Shown here in pieces: positions 27,206-35,426 of a DNA stretch of 64,000 nt. The DNA is from Neorhizobium petrolearium (GTDB lineage: Bacteria > Pseudomonadota > Alphaproteobacteria > Rhizobiales > Rhizobiaceae), in NCBI RefSeq assembly GCF_017873175.1, contig NZ_JAGGJW010000021.1, forward strand, positions 23,632 through 87,631. Direction: 5' to 3'. The notes beneath the pieces were generated by a model, which did no database searches, was not told where the DNA came from, and worked only from the letters and a program-made list of their open reading frames with translations. How positions within the stretch are numbered: the first letter of the stretch is position 1; the number at the start of each line of letters is the position of its first letter. The translations under genes and the position numbers were made by a program.

Positions 27206-27495
27206 CGACCGGCCCCGAACCTCCGCAAAGCAAGGATCGTTTGAAGGAAGCGGCACGCCGCGCCGCCGAGCGTGATCGCAAAAGTGTCGAAGAACCGGAG
27301 CCTTCGCTGGGCGTCCGCCTTGGGCAGATCGGCATTCTCGGCTGGACGATCATCGTGCCGACCCTGCTTGGCGTGATCCTTGGCCGCTTCATCGATCGCA
27401 GCCTGGGGACCGGCATCTTCTTCTCCGCGCCGCTCATCATGATCGGCGCCGCCTTCGGCCTCTGGTCAGCCTGGAAATGGATGCATCGCTCATGA
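27202..27495 (+). CDS. atpQ: N-ATPase subunit AtpQ (AtpI-like membrane protein)
   Basis: This 97-residue protein has a charged N-terminal ~35 residues, then two hydrophobic helices separated by GRFIDRSLGTG. This is the AtpI-like layout of AtpQ, one of two small membrane proteins specific to N-ATPase operons. A chaperone-like role in c-ring assembly is likely by analogy with AtpI. It overlaps both neighbours by 4 bases. Confidence 0.88.
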   Translation: MTTGPEPPQSKDRLKEAARRAAERDRKSVEEPEPSLGVRLGQIGILGWTIIVPTLLGVILGRFIDRSLGTGIFFSAPLIMIGAAFGLWSAWKWMHRS

Positions 27496-27788
27496 CTGGA
27501 AATATTCTCTCGCTGCAAGCAACTGGCATTGGGTTCCAGGCCGGGATCGGACTGGTCGCGGGTCTTCTGATCGGCCTCCTCCATTTCGCGACACTTCGGT
27601 GGAACCTTCATTTTTTCACCGGAGGAAGCCTTCCGAAAGCCTTTCTTCTTCAGCTCTTGCGCCTTTGCTTTTTGGGTGGCGCGCTCGCCCTGCTCGCCAC
27701 ATTCGGGGCAATGACACTGCTTTGCGGCATGCTGGGAATTCTCATCGCGCGCAGCCTCGTTTTACGGAGGACTGGGAGCCTTTCATGA
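27492..27788 (+). CDS. atpR: N-ATPase subunit AtpR
   Basis: This 98-residue protein has three predicted hydrophobic helices and the loop LHFATLRWNLHFFTGGSLPKAFLLQLLR. AtpR is the second small membrane protein unique to N-ATPase operons, with unproven function (ion handling or assembly has been suggested). ATG 27492 overlaps the atpQ stop; its own stop overlaps the atpB start at 27785. Confidence 0.88.
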   Translation: MTGNILSLQATGIGFQAGIGLVAGLLIGLLHFATLRWNLHFFTGGSLPKAFLLQLLRLCFLGGALALLATFGAMTLLCGMLGILIARSLVLRRTGSLS

Positions 27789-28489
27789 CCTCGCCGCTCG
27801 AAATCACGCCGCTTTTCTTTCTGGGCCCTGTGCCGATCACCGCTCCGGTCGTCGTTACCTGGGCCATCATGCTGGTGCTGACGCTCGTTTCCATTTTGGC
27901 AACGCGGCGTCTTTCTCTAACGCCCTCGAAGACACAGGCTGTGCTGGAAATGCTTGTCGAAACCATCGACGGCCAGATCCGCGACACGATGCAGACGGAT
28001 GCCCGCCCCTACCGGCCGCTTGTCGGCTCCATCTTTATTTTCGTGCTCGTCGCCAATTGGTCTTCCCTCGTTCCGGGCGTTGAACCGCCGACAGCGCATC
28101 TGGAAACGGACACCGCTCTTGCCCTCATCGTGTTCGGCGCAACTATCTTCTACGGCATCAGGATCAGGGGTGCGGCCGGATATCTCAAGACTTTCGCCGA
28201 ACCAAGCTGGGTGATGATCCCGCTCAATGTGGTCGAGCAGATCACGCGTACCTTTTCCCTGATCGTGCGTCTCTTCGGCAATGTCATGAGCGGCGTCTTT
28301 GTCATCGGCATCGTGGTTTCGCTGGCAGGCCTGCTGGTGCCCATTCCGCTGATGGCGCTCGACCTGCTGACCGGAGCCGTACAGGCCTACATCTTCGCGG
28401 TACTGACGATGGTTTTCATCGGTGCTGCAGTCGGCGGAGAGGCCGCATCACCCACCAATTCGCATCTACAGGAGCAGAAACAACCATGA
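27785..28489 (+). CDS. atpB: N-ATPase subunit a
   Basis: This 234-residue membrane subunit forms the ion half-channels next to the c-ring. The essential stator Arg is in SLIVRLFGNVMSG, followed by the AYIFAVLTMVFIG helix at the C-terminus. It is shorter than many housekeeping a-subunits, as usual for N-ATPases. It overlaps atpR upstream and atpE downstream by 4 bases each; the longer in-frame extension upstream is not used. Confidence 0.92.
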   Translation: MTSPLEITPLFFLGPVPITAPVVVTWAIMLVLTLVSILATRRLSLTPSKTQAVLEMLVETIDGQIRDTMQTDARPYRPLVGSIFIFVLVANWSSLVPGVEPPTAHLETDTALALIVFGATIFYGIRIRGAAGYLKTFAEPSWVMIPLNVVEQITRTFSLIVRLFGNVMSGVFVIGIVVSLAGLLVPIPLMALDLLTGAVQAYIFAVLTMVFIGAAVGGEAASPTNSHLQEQKQP

Positions 28490-28731
28490 ATGTCATCGAA
28501 ATCGTCAGCATTATCGCGGCAGCTCTTGCTGTCTCCTTCGGCGCGATCGGCCCCGCACTTGCCGAAGGCAGGGCCGTTGCCGCGGCCATGGACGCCATCG
28601 CACGTCAGCCGGAAGCGGCCGGTACGCTCTCGCGCACGCTTTTCGTCGGCCTCGCCATGATCGAGACCATGGCGATCTACTGCCTGGTCATCGCGCTTCT
28701 GGTCCTCTTCGCAAACCCCTACGCCGGTTGA
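28486..28731 (+). CDS. atpE: N-ATPase subunit c (double-Glu rotor subunit)
   Basis: This 81-residue hairpin protein forms the rotor ring. Helix 1 has Glu27 (GPALAEGRAV) where sodium-type rings such as that of Ilyobacter have Gln32. Helix 2 has the ion-carrying Glu60 in AMIETMAIYCLVIALL, with Thr61 and Tyr65 at positions that help bind Na+ in other rings. The polar loop is ARQPEAAG. The double-carboxylate site is the usual N-ATPase pattern. The family was first proposed to move Na+, while the Burkholderia pseudomallei N-ATPase ring was reported to be proton-specific, so the ion here is open. Confidence 0.93.
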   Translation: MNVIEIVSIIAAALAVSFGAIGPALAEGRAVAAAMDAIARQPEAAGTLSRTLFVGLAMIETMAIYCLVIALLVLFANPYAG

Positions 28732-28744
28732 GGACGCAAACGCC

Positions 28745-29485
28745 ATGCATCTCGACTGGTGGACACTTGCGCTGCAGACGGTCAACGTCCTCGTGCTGCT
28801 CTGGTTGCTGAAACGCTTTCTCATGCAGCCCGTCGCCGCGATGATCGATGCCCGGCAGGCTGCAGCAGCGAAGTTGATTGCCGATGCGCAAGCCGCCAGG
28901 ACGGATGCCATGGCGGAAAAGCAAAAGGCGGCAGAGGAAACCTCCCGACTTGCCGCGACAAGGGACGATGCGCTGAAGGCCGCCCTTGCCGAGGCCGAGG
29001 CGGCAAAGGCGGCCGTGCTTGCCGGCGGACGGGCGGAAGCGGAAAAGCTCCGCGCCGCGGTGGAGACCGATATAGAACGTCACAGAAAAGAGACGGAGAC
29101 CTCCTATGCCGAAGACGCCAAGTCGCTGGCGGTCGATATTGCTGCGAAACTGGTCACCCGGCTGCCGGAAACTGCCAAGATTACCGGTTTCATCGACGGC
29201 ATTGCCATGGCCTTGCGGGCTCTGCCGCCGGAAAGCCTGGCGGCGATCACCGAGAGCGGACCGGTTCCGGTACGGGCGGTCCGGGCCCTGACGGATAAGG
29301 AAACAAGCGACATTCGGGCCATGCTTGCCGAGGTCCTGGGAAAACCGGTGGAGATCACTGTCGCGGCGGATCCGACGCTGCTCGCGGGCTTGCAAATCGA
29401 CGCGCCCCACGCGGTGGTTCGCAACAATTTCCGGGCCGATCTGGATCGCCTTCTGCGGGAGCTCAAAAGCCATGGCAGAGATTGA
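28745..29485 (+). CDS. atpF: N-ATPase subunit b with C-terminal delta-like domain
   Basis: This 246-residue protein starts with one membrane helix (LDWWTLALQTVNVLVLLWLL), then a long Ala/Glu/Lys-rich coiled coil to residue ~135. The last ~110 residues (VRALTDKETSDIRAMLAEVLGKPVEIT..., then DPTLLAGLQI and a final FRADLDRLLREL) match the C-terminal half of subunit delta. It should therefore do the work of both b and delta in the peripheral stalk, which explains why the operon has no separate atpH. GAGGACG lies upstream of ATG 28745. Confidence 0.88.
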   Translation: MHLDWWTLALQTVNVLVLLWLLKRFLMQPVAAMIDARQAAAAKLIADAQAARTDAMAEKQKAAEETSRLAATRDDALKAALAEAEAAKAAVLAGGRAEAEKLRAAVETDIERHRKETETSYAEDAKSLAVDIAAKLVTRLPETAKITGFIDGIAMALRALPPESLAAITESGPVPVRAVRALTDKETSDIRAMLAEVLGKPVEITVAADPTLLAGLQIDAPHAVVRNNFRADLDRLLRELKSHGRD

Positions 29486-31010
29486 TACCGAGACAAGAGC
29501 CTGGCTTTCTCAAAGCCGCGAAACGGTTGCGCGAACTCAATTGGCTCCCCTCGCGGAAGCAGTCGGGCGGGTGGAACAGGTGGCGGACGGAATTGCCAGC
29601 GTTTCCGGCCTGCCCAAAGCCCGGCTGAATGAACTGCTGCATTTCGACGGCGGCCGCACCGGGTTTGCGCTCACGCTCGATGCCGATACCATCGGCGCGG
29701 TACTTTTCGATGAGGGCGACACGATCGAGGCCGGCTCGCGCGTGACGGGCACCGGCGAAGTCGTACGGGTTCCGGTGGGAGAAGCCCTGCTCGGACGCAT
29801 CGTCGACCCTCTCGGGCGTCCCCTCGACGACAAAGGCCCGATCGACGCTGAGGCCTTTCATCCAGCCGAACGCCCTGCCCCGGCGATCATCGAGCGCGAT
29901 CTCGTCTCCCGGCCGGTCGAGACCGGTATACTCGTGATCGACGCGCTGTTTGCGCTGGGCCGCGGCCAGAGGGAGCTGATTATCGGCGACCGGGCCACCG
30001 GCAAGACGTCAATCGCCATCGATACGATCATCAACCAGAAGAATTCGGACATCATCTGCGTCTACGTTGCAGTCGGCCAGCGTGCGACGGCGGTCGAGCG
30101 GGTCATCGAGGCAGTTCGTACTCACGGCGCACCGGAACGCTGCATCTTCGTGGTGGCATCCGCATCGGCATCCCCCGGCATGCAATGGATCGCGCCTTTT
30201 GCCGGCTTCACCATGGCCGAATATTTCCGCGACCGCGGCGGCCATGCGCTGGTGGTCATCGACGATCTGACGAAACATGCAGCGACCCATCGCGAGCTTG
30301 CCCTGCTGACGCGGGAGCCGCCGGGCCGTGAGGCCTATCCCGGCGATATTTTCTATCTGCACGCCCGGCTTCTTGAACGCGCGGCGATGCTGTCGGCCGA
30401 GCGTGGCGGCGGTTCGCTGACGGCCCTACCGATCGCTGAGACGGACGCCGGCAACCTGTCGGCTTATATTCCCACCAACCTGATCTCCATCACCGATGGC
30501 CAGATCGTCTTGAACTCGCGGCTCTTCGCCGCCAATCAGCGACCGGCCGTGGATGTGGGCTTGAGCGTCAGTCGGGTCGGTGGCAAGGCCCAGCATCCGG
30601 CGCTGCGGCAGGTTTCCGGACGTATCCGGCTCGATTATTCGCAGTTCCTGGAACTTGAGATGTTCACCCGTTTCGGCGGCATTTCCGACAACCGCATCAA
30701 GGCGCAGATGGACCGTGGAGAACGGATTCGCACGCTGCTTGCCCAGCCGCGTTTCGCTTCGCTGCGCATGGTCGACCAGATCGGACTTCTTACGGCCCTC
30801 GGCGCAGGCGCACTCGATGCAATGCCCCCCGCCGACATCCTCGCGCTCAGGGCCCGCATTCCCTCTCTGATCGATGGAAGAGCGCCCGAGGTCGCCCGGT
30901 CCATAGCTGCCGGCAAACCGCTCGACGATGTTCAGCGAAGCGAGTTGGTTGCCGCAGTCCGCGCGATGGTCGCCGGCAACTCAACAACCGACCCGGAGAC
31001 ACCTCAGTGA
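29472..31010 (+). CDS. atpA: N-ATPase subunit alpha
   Basis: This 512-residue subunit has the alpha-type Walker A GDRATGKT, the YVAVGQRATAV segment and the C-terminal SVSRVGGKAQHPALRQVSG that forms the arginine-finger region. It pairs with beta to build the F1 head. ATG 29472 overlaps the atpF end by 14 bases. The final TGA overlaps the GTG start of atpG. Confidence 0.93.
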   Translation: MAEIDTETRAWLSQSRETVARTQLAPLAEAVGRVEQVADGIASVSGLPKARLNELLHFDGGRTGFALTLDADTIGAVLFDEGDTIEAGSRVTGTGEVVRVPVGEALLGRIVDPLGRPLDDKGPIDAEAFHPAERPAPAIIERDLVSRPVETGILVIDALFALGRGQRELIIGDRATGKTSIAIDTIINQKNSDIICVYVAVGQRATAVERVIEAVRTHGAPERCIFVVASASASPGMQWIAPFAGFTMAEYFRDRGGHALVVIDDLTKHAATHRELALLTREPPGREAYPGDIFYLHARLLERAAMLSAERGGGSLTALPIAETDAGNLSAYIPTNLISITDGQIVLNSRLFAANQRPAVDVGLSVSRVGGKAQHPALRQVSGRIRLDYSQFLELEMFTRFGGISDNRIKAQMDRGERIRTLLAQPRFASLRMVDQIGLLTALGAGALDAMPPADILALRARIPSLIDGRAPEVARSIAAGKPLDDVQRSELVAAVRAMVAGNSTTDPETPQ

Positions 31011-31852
31011 CCAGCCGCCTCAGCAATGTCGAAGCGAGGATCGGCTCCGCCGAACAGCTTTTGGCTGTCGTGACGGCCATGCGCGGCATAGCCGCCGCCC
31101 GCTCGCATGAAGCACGAACGCATCTTGAAGGTATCCGCGCCTATTCCGAATCCATCGGAAATGCGATCAGCAGAGCTCTTCCGCTCCTGCCGTCAAAGAC
31201 GGCCATCTCCTTTGGCGCGGCGGAGCCAGGACATGCCATTATCGCGATATCGGCAGGCCAGGGTTTTGCGGGCAGTTTCAGCGAGCGCGTTCTCGATGCC
31301 ACAGTCGCGATCATGGAAGAGGACCCGCAGAGCCGGCTTTTGATGATCGGCGACCGCGGTTTGATGGTCGCGGCCGAAAGAAACGTCGCGGTGGAATGGA
31401 CGGCTCCCATGGTCGCCCATGTCGCTCAGATCGCAGATCTTGCCAGCCGAATCATGGAGACGCTCTACGACCGGCTGGATACAGGTGAGCTTTCGCGGGT
31501 GACCATGGTCTATACGACCCTCGGCGAAGCCGGCCAGCTCGATATCCTTTGCAGGCCGCTCATACCGTTCGACTATCGGCGTTTTCCGCCCTCCAGGTCC
31601 GCGCAGCCGCCGCTGATCACCCTTCCTGCGCAGCGCCTCGTAACACAACTCGCCGAAGAATATGTCTTCGCAGAGCTGTGCGAAGCGCTAACATTGTCTT
31701 TCGCGGCGGAAAACGAGGCCAGGACACGTTCCATGATCGCGGCAAAGTCCAATGTTGGCAGAACGCTCGACGGGCTCGTGTCGCTTTCACGCCAGCTGCG
31801 CCAGGAAGAAATCACCAACGAAATCATCGAACTATCTGCCGGCAATGTTTGA
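31007..31852 (+). CDS. atpG: N-ATPase subunit gamma
   Basis: This 281-residue central-stalk subunit begins at GTG 31007, overlapping the atpA stop (GTGA). The N-terminal helix SRLSNVEARIGSAEQLLAVVTAMRGIAAA and the C-terminal helix with the NVGRTLDGLVSLSRQLRQEEITNEIIEL pattern match the gamma coiled coil that rotates inside alpha3beta3. It closes the operon; no clear hairpin terminator follows before 32055. Confidence 0.9.
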   Translation: MTSRLSNVEARIGSAEQLLAVVTAMRGIAAARSHEARTHLEGIRAYSESIGNAISRALPLLPSKTAISFGAAEPGHAIIAISAGQGFAGSFSERVLDATVAIMEEDPQSRLLMIGDRGLMVAAERNVAVEWTAPMVAHVAQIADLASRIMETLYDRLDTGELSRVTMVYTTLGEAGQLDILCRPLIPFDYRRFPPSRSAQPPLITLPAQRLVTQLAEEYVFAELCEALTLSFAAENEARTRSMIAAKSNVGRTLDGLVSLSRQLRQEEITNEIIELSAGNV

Positions 31853-32054
31853 TCCGGACACCGGACCGAAGCCGGCTGCGGTGCGGTCGTTGCGGCTCAG
31901 GCTGAAGTTCGCCCATTGCAGCCGGCGACCAAGACATCTGCCGCAGTGATTTGCGCTGGCTTGCCGTTGAAGATCGACCTTAGATGCTCTTGGGAGCTAT
32001 CCTTCGCAGCCCTATCGCTGCAATATTGATCTAACCTCGTTCGAGTAAACCTAG

Positions 32055-32489
32055 ATGAGCCCTGCCCAGGACCAGTTAGACATTGAAATATTCAAAGGAC
32101 TGGCAGGGGTGCGGCTCGCTATGCGCCGGTTTCTCGCCTTCAGTGAAGCGGTCCTGACCAAGGCAGGCATTACCTCCCAACAATATCAGGCGCTTCTTGT
32201 CATCAAGGTCGCTGCGAACAACGAGATCATGATCAAGCAGTTCGCAAACGATATGCTGCTGTCACATCATGCCGCCGTGCAACTCGCCGACCGTCTCGTG
32301 GCGGCAAAATTTGTGCTGCGCAAAGCATCCCTTAAAGACAGGCGCAGCGTTTTGCTCAAGCTGACGACCTCTGGAGAAGCGCTTCTCGATACGCTTGCGC
32401 GTGATCACCTTCGCGAGATGCTCGCACATGAACCCTTGCTGGCCGAGTCCCTTCGGCGCCTACGCCAGATGAGCGAACCGGACGCTTGA
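32055..32489 (+). CDS. MarR family transcriptional regulator
   Basis: This 144-residue protein has the MarR winged-helix plan: an N-terminal dimer helix, then SQQYQALLVIKVAANNEIMIKQFANDMLLSHHAAVQLADRLVAAKFVLRK and a wing with DRRSVLLKLT. Such regulators usually repress neighbouring stress or efflux genes and respond to small lipophilic or oxidising molecules. It lies 200 bases downstream of atpG in the same direction. The target is unknown. Confidence 0.85.
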   Translation: MSPAQDQLDIEIFKGLAGVRLAMRRFLAFSEAVLTKAGITSQQYQALLVIKVAANNEIMIKQFANDMLLSHHAAVQLADRLVAAKFVLRKASLKDRRSVLLKLTTSGEALLDTLARDHLREMLAHEPLLAESLRRLRQMSEPDA

Positions 32490-32560
32490 CCCCAGATATC
32501 GCCGATGACTGGGTCGGCCCCCCCTGTTTGCTTGGTATGACAGCTCGGCCTATCGATCAG

Positions 32561-32806
32561 CTACTTGACCTGCCCTCCCCGGACGGCATCGTTCCGGCCG
32601 GGAAACCTCAGCTTCTTGGTCGTATCCGTGAAAAATCTTGGGCCAACCAACCGGACCCGCTTTCCGGCGACATCGACGATATAGCGCGGCATATCGGGAG
32701 TGCCCGTAGGCAGTACCGACTGCGTTGCCGCGGCAGCAGGCAATGATCCGAGCCCGACGCCCAACAGCGCGAGCGCTTTGAAATAGCGTGCCGTCCTCAA
32801 TCTCAT
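32561..32806 (-). CDS. Small secreted protein of unknown function
   Basis: This 81-residue product starts with a Sec-type signal (RLRTARYFKALALLGVGLG, cleavage likely after AAAA). A short mature part of ~55 residues contains MPRYIVDVAGKRVRLVGPRFF. ATG 32806 has GGGAG about 8 bases upstream. No known family is recognised. Its neighbour at 32883 is another small exported protein on the same strand, so the two may form a pair acting in the periplasm. Confidence 0.55.
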   Translation of the reverse strand: MRLRTARYFKALALLGVGLGSLPAAAATQSVLPTGTPDMPRYIVDVAGKRVRLVGPRFFTDTTKKLRFPGRNDAVRGGQVK

Positions 32807-32882
32807 GACAAGCGTAACTCCCGAAACGATCACGGTCCATCTGACGCTCGGTTCTTTCTTCCACGCGGCGCAGCACGACTAT

Positions 32883-33191
32883 TCACCGGGAGGATGGCTC
32901 GCGTCCCGCCACCGGCAATATCTTCGCCGGGCCAACCGTTTCCCATCGGATGCCGGCGCTTTCGTCAGGGCTCCTTCGAAAGTTGACCGTCATCCTTCGC
33001 GGACGTTTTCCCTCGCGGTACATCAGAAAAATGGCGGTGCAGCTTTCCCTTGCCTGCACAACCGATAGCAGTTGGCCAGGTTTCGTCACGAGCAGGCCTT
33101 TGGCTGCAGCGGTACAGCCTGAGACCTCTCCAGCCAGGATTGGATGCGCGAGAGGCAAAAGTGCAAGCAGAACCAAAGGTTTGAACTTCAT
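32883..33191 (-). CDS. Small exported protein of unknown function
   Basis: This 102-residue product has a clear signal peptide (KFKPLVLLALLPLAHPILA) and a mature region with a Cys pair (SGC...ESC) likely to form a disulphide. It continues with IFLMYREGKRPRRMTVNFR. No family is recognised. ATG 33191 is preferred over the upstream TTG because the signal peptide begins there. Confidence 0.5.
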   Translation of the reverse strand: MKFKPLVLLALLPLAHPILAGEVSGCTAAAKGLLVTKPGQLLSVVQARESCTAIFLMYREGKRPRRMTVNFRRSPDESAGIRWETVGPAKILPVAGREPSSR

Positions 33192-33229
33192 CGGAACCGG
33201 ACACAACCATGTGATTGAAACGACCTACA

Positions 33230-33535
33230 CTAATGCAGCCCAGACAAGTTCCGAAGCTCCTCCGGCTCAAACAGGGCGTCGCAGACTTCCTCAATCATGA
33301 CGCGAACGGCACCCGCGACCGGTGGCGAAAGAGTTTCGCCCTGCCGGGCGGCGTGAGCAATGCGGATCAATCCTTCCAGCTCGGCGACGTTGTCGATCAA
33401 TCCGTCCAGTCTCTCCTCGATATCGGCGGGCAATGAAGCGGACATCAACAAACCGTCGAGGTTCAAGATTCCCCGCTCGCTCAACTTGCTTTCGAGAAGC
33501 AGCGACAGCCTTGCGAATTCATCCATGTCCGCCAT
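33230..33535 (-). CDS. Helical hypothetical protein
   Basis: This 101-residue, probably all-helical cytoplasmic protein contains ARLSLLLESKLSERGI, a PADIEERLDGLIDNVAELEGLI amphipathic helix and a C-terminal MIEEVCDALFEPEEL. ATG 33535 has a perfect GGGAGG site 5 bases upstream. It heads a possible three-gene minus-strand set with the two small secreted proteins. Function is not recognised. Confidence 0.55.
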   Translation of the reverse strand: MADMDEFARLSLLLESKLSERGILNLDGLLMSASLPADIEERLDGLIDNVAELEGLIRIAHAARQGETLSPPVAGAVRVMIEEVCDALFEPEELRNLSGLH

Positions 33536-33968
33536 GTTTCCTCCCAATATAGCACCATCTCAACTTGCAAGGTTTAGCCCCAGCCATTTTTTTGACGCGC
33601 CCGTAATTCGGGCACGATTTTGATTAATTTATATCACGCCATGATACAAATTAAAAGAATAGAACCTTTGTTACGAAGATCATTCAGACTTGGCCAGGTG
33701 CGATTGATGCCGGCGTCAAAATGCTTCCCGGCGGCAAAGACGATGAAATACGACCGTCACCTGTAGCGAGCCCCCTCTTAAGCGGTCACGCAATGATGGT
33801 GTTCAGCCTGCTACCGGCTTTCTTTGATTTTCTGCTACGCATCGCGGGATGTCTTACTCCAAATGATAGCCCAAGACGTGAACCGTGAACCATGTCGGCA
33901 GGTGTTGAGAGGGTCTTTCAAGGCAATCCAAGCCTCACATGAGCGGTTTGTGACGGCGCCTCAATCTT
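33536..33968. other. Intergenic region with AT-rich palindrome
   Basis: No gene is seen in this ~430-base stretch. It holds a 5-bp GC hairpin (GCCCG-TAATT-CGGGC) near 33600 and the long AT-rich inverted repeat at 33624-33654. Another near-palindrome, TTGATGCCGGCGTCAA at 33702-33717, resembles an FNR box but with a spacer two bases too long. Confidence 0.45.
33624..33654. repeat. 13-bp AT-rich inverted repeat
   Basis: TTAATTTATATCA (33624-33636) and TGATACAAATTAA (33642-33654) are inverted copies with one mismatch around a CGCCA spacer. The AT richness contrasts with the surrounding GC-rich DNA. It could be a protein-binding operator upstream of the minus-strand gene starting at 33535, or part of a lost element. 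Confidence 0.6.
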
Positions 33969-34394
33969 TCATGGAACGACAACGACTGCGCAGGTGGCTA
34001 GGCTTACAAGCCTTTGAGATACGCTGCCGAGCAACAATCCGGTCAGCCTTCGTCGTCCACGGCGCCCGGCGACGATGACGTCCACCTTGTCTCATCGGGC
34101 CTTGTCGATGATCACCTCAGCGGAGTCACCCCGGGCCGACTGTACCTCAACGTCGGGAACACCCGCCTCATGAGCGGCTTCCTTCGCCTGGTGCAGGATT
34201 TGATTTGCAAGTCCTTCAATGGCGTCGCCGACACTTCCTTCCGCCCGCGCAAATTGCTTGATGTCCTCCCTAGCATGCCCCTCGACCGTCAGAATCGATA
34301 GTTTGCCGCCACCAGTCAGCGCCATGCCGACGGCAACTTCCGTCGCGCGCGCCGCGCTTTCCGATCCGTCCGTGGCAAGCAGAACATGTCGCAT
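33969..34394 (-). pseudogene. Universal stress protein gene interrupted by an in-frame TGA
   Basis: The start is MRHVLLATDGSESAARATEVA, with GAGGAG upstream, a classic UspA-family N-terminus. The frame meets TGA at 34092-34094 after IIDKAR. Translation of the same frame beyond it continues without gap as DKVDVIVAGRRGRRRL, then TGLLLGSVSQRL, ending at a natural TGA at 33969. This is the family's ATP-binding G-2x-G-9x-G(S/T) C-terminal region. A single nonsense change (for example CGA to TGA) therefore splits a full-length ~141-residue gene. The truncated product would lack the nucleotide-binding end. Confidence 0.88.
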
Positions 34395-34677
34395 CAGCAC
34401 TTCTCCTCGTCGTCTGGCGGCAACAACACCAAGGATGAAACAAGACCGCTGCCTTGTCATCCAGATGCCGCCGCGGTCTCATCCTGCGGATCGGCGACCA
34501 AGACCGCCATGACAGTTTTGGCCGCCTCGGGTTCGGATCTTCCGCGCAATGCCTTGACCTGCTCCCGTTCTGCCACCGGTAATGATTTTGATCGTATCCT
34601 CCAGTCGTCTGGGCAGGTTTGCTCTTGCTGTCTAAGGTGATCCAGACATTCGTCAGATCCGATGGCGATCATCTACA
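34395..34677. other. Gap between nitroreductase and usp remnant
   Basis: These ~280 bases contain only a 71-codon minus-strand frame (34457-34672), starting MIAIGSDECLDHL, that has no recognised family. It may be a small gene downstream of the nitroreductase or non-coding. No FNR-type box is found here. Confidence 0.3.
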
Positions 34678-35235
34678 TCAGTCCAGCCAGCGAAGACGTG
34701 CGCGATTGCGCGGCACAGGCGGCATCGGTGCAGCAGGATGGCCGACGATAATTGGCGCGACCGGCACGAAATCCTGCGGCACACCAATGGCCTTGCGGCC
34801 TTCTTCCGTCTCCAGCCAGCGCTGGGCGAAGCCGATCCAACAGGAACCGAGCCCACGGGCATAGGCGGCAAGCATCAGGTTTTCTGCGGCAAGCGAGGCA
34901 TCTTCGACGGCCCAATCGCCGCTGCTGGCGGAAATGACGATCAGCGCCGGAGCGTGATAGAAGATATGGAAATCCGGATTTTCCAGGTGCTCGCGCAGAT
35001 GAGGCGGAGGAGCGTTCTCTTGGTATGCCTTCAGCACATGGGCCTTGGCCACTGACGAGATCCGGTCGAGCAGCGGTTTATTCCGAATAACGGTAAAATC
35101 CCAGGGTTGCCCATTGACGGCGCTGGGCGCCTGAATGGCAGCCTCGATCAGAAATTCGAGCATCGACTTATCGACCGGCTCCGCCGTAAAGGCCCGCGTG
35201 GCGCGACGGCCATAGATTGCCTCGATGACTTCCAT
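34678..35235 (-). CDS. Nitroreductase family protein
   Basis: This 185-residue FMN enzyme has the N-terminal GRRATRAFT and APSAVNGQPWDFTVIR motifs that contact FMN, and the C-terminal GLGSCWIGFAQRW and PVAPIIVGHP segments. Members use NAD(P)H to reduce nitro groups, quinones or enones in the cytoplasm. It is divergent from the alcohol dehydrogenase, and the shared 190-base region contains a perfect FNR/FixK box, so low-oxygen induction is likely. Nitroreductases of this type are common in such regulons. Confidence 0.88.
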   Translation of the reverse strand: MEVIEAIYGRRATRAFTAEPVDKSMLEFLIEAAIQAPSAVNGQPWDFTVIRNKPLLDRISSVAKAHVLKAYQENAPPPHLREHLENPDFHIFYHAPALIVISASSGDWAVEDASLAAENLMLAAYARGLGSCWIGFAQRWLETEEGRKAIGVPQDFVPVAPIIVGHPAAPMPPVPRNRARLRWLD

Positions 35236-35343
35236 TTTAATCGTCCTTGCTGTTCTCCTCTTTTGTTATACCACCTTCCGGTGAGGGCATTGATCTCAGT
35301 CGGCTTTGGGCGGCGGGCATATTCAGGGGCGAACTCGCCGGCA

Positions 35344-35357
35344 TTGATAGGGGTCAA
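35344..35357. promoter_or_regulatory. FNR/FixK-type anaerobox (nitroreductase / alcohol dehydrogenase)
   Basis: TTGATAGGGGTCAA matches TTGA-N6-TCAA exactly. It is 69 bases before the alcohol dehydrogenase start and 108 bases before the divergent nitroreductase start, so it may serve either or both. Confidence 0.75.
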
Positions 35358-35426
35358 GGCGATTTGCTCCTATGGTGCGATGTTGATCGCAAACGGCGTG
35401 TCGTCGCCTTAACCAGGAGAAACACC

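Noticed and set aside
33702..33717. TTGATGCCGGCGTCAA as a fifth FNR/FixK box
   Set aside because: The spacer between TTGA and TCAA is eight bases instead of six, so it does not fit the consensus.
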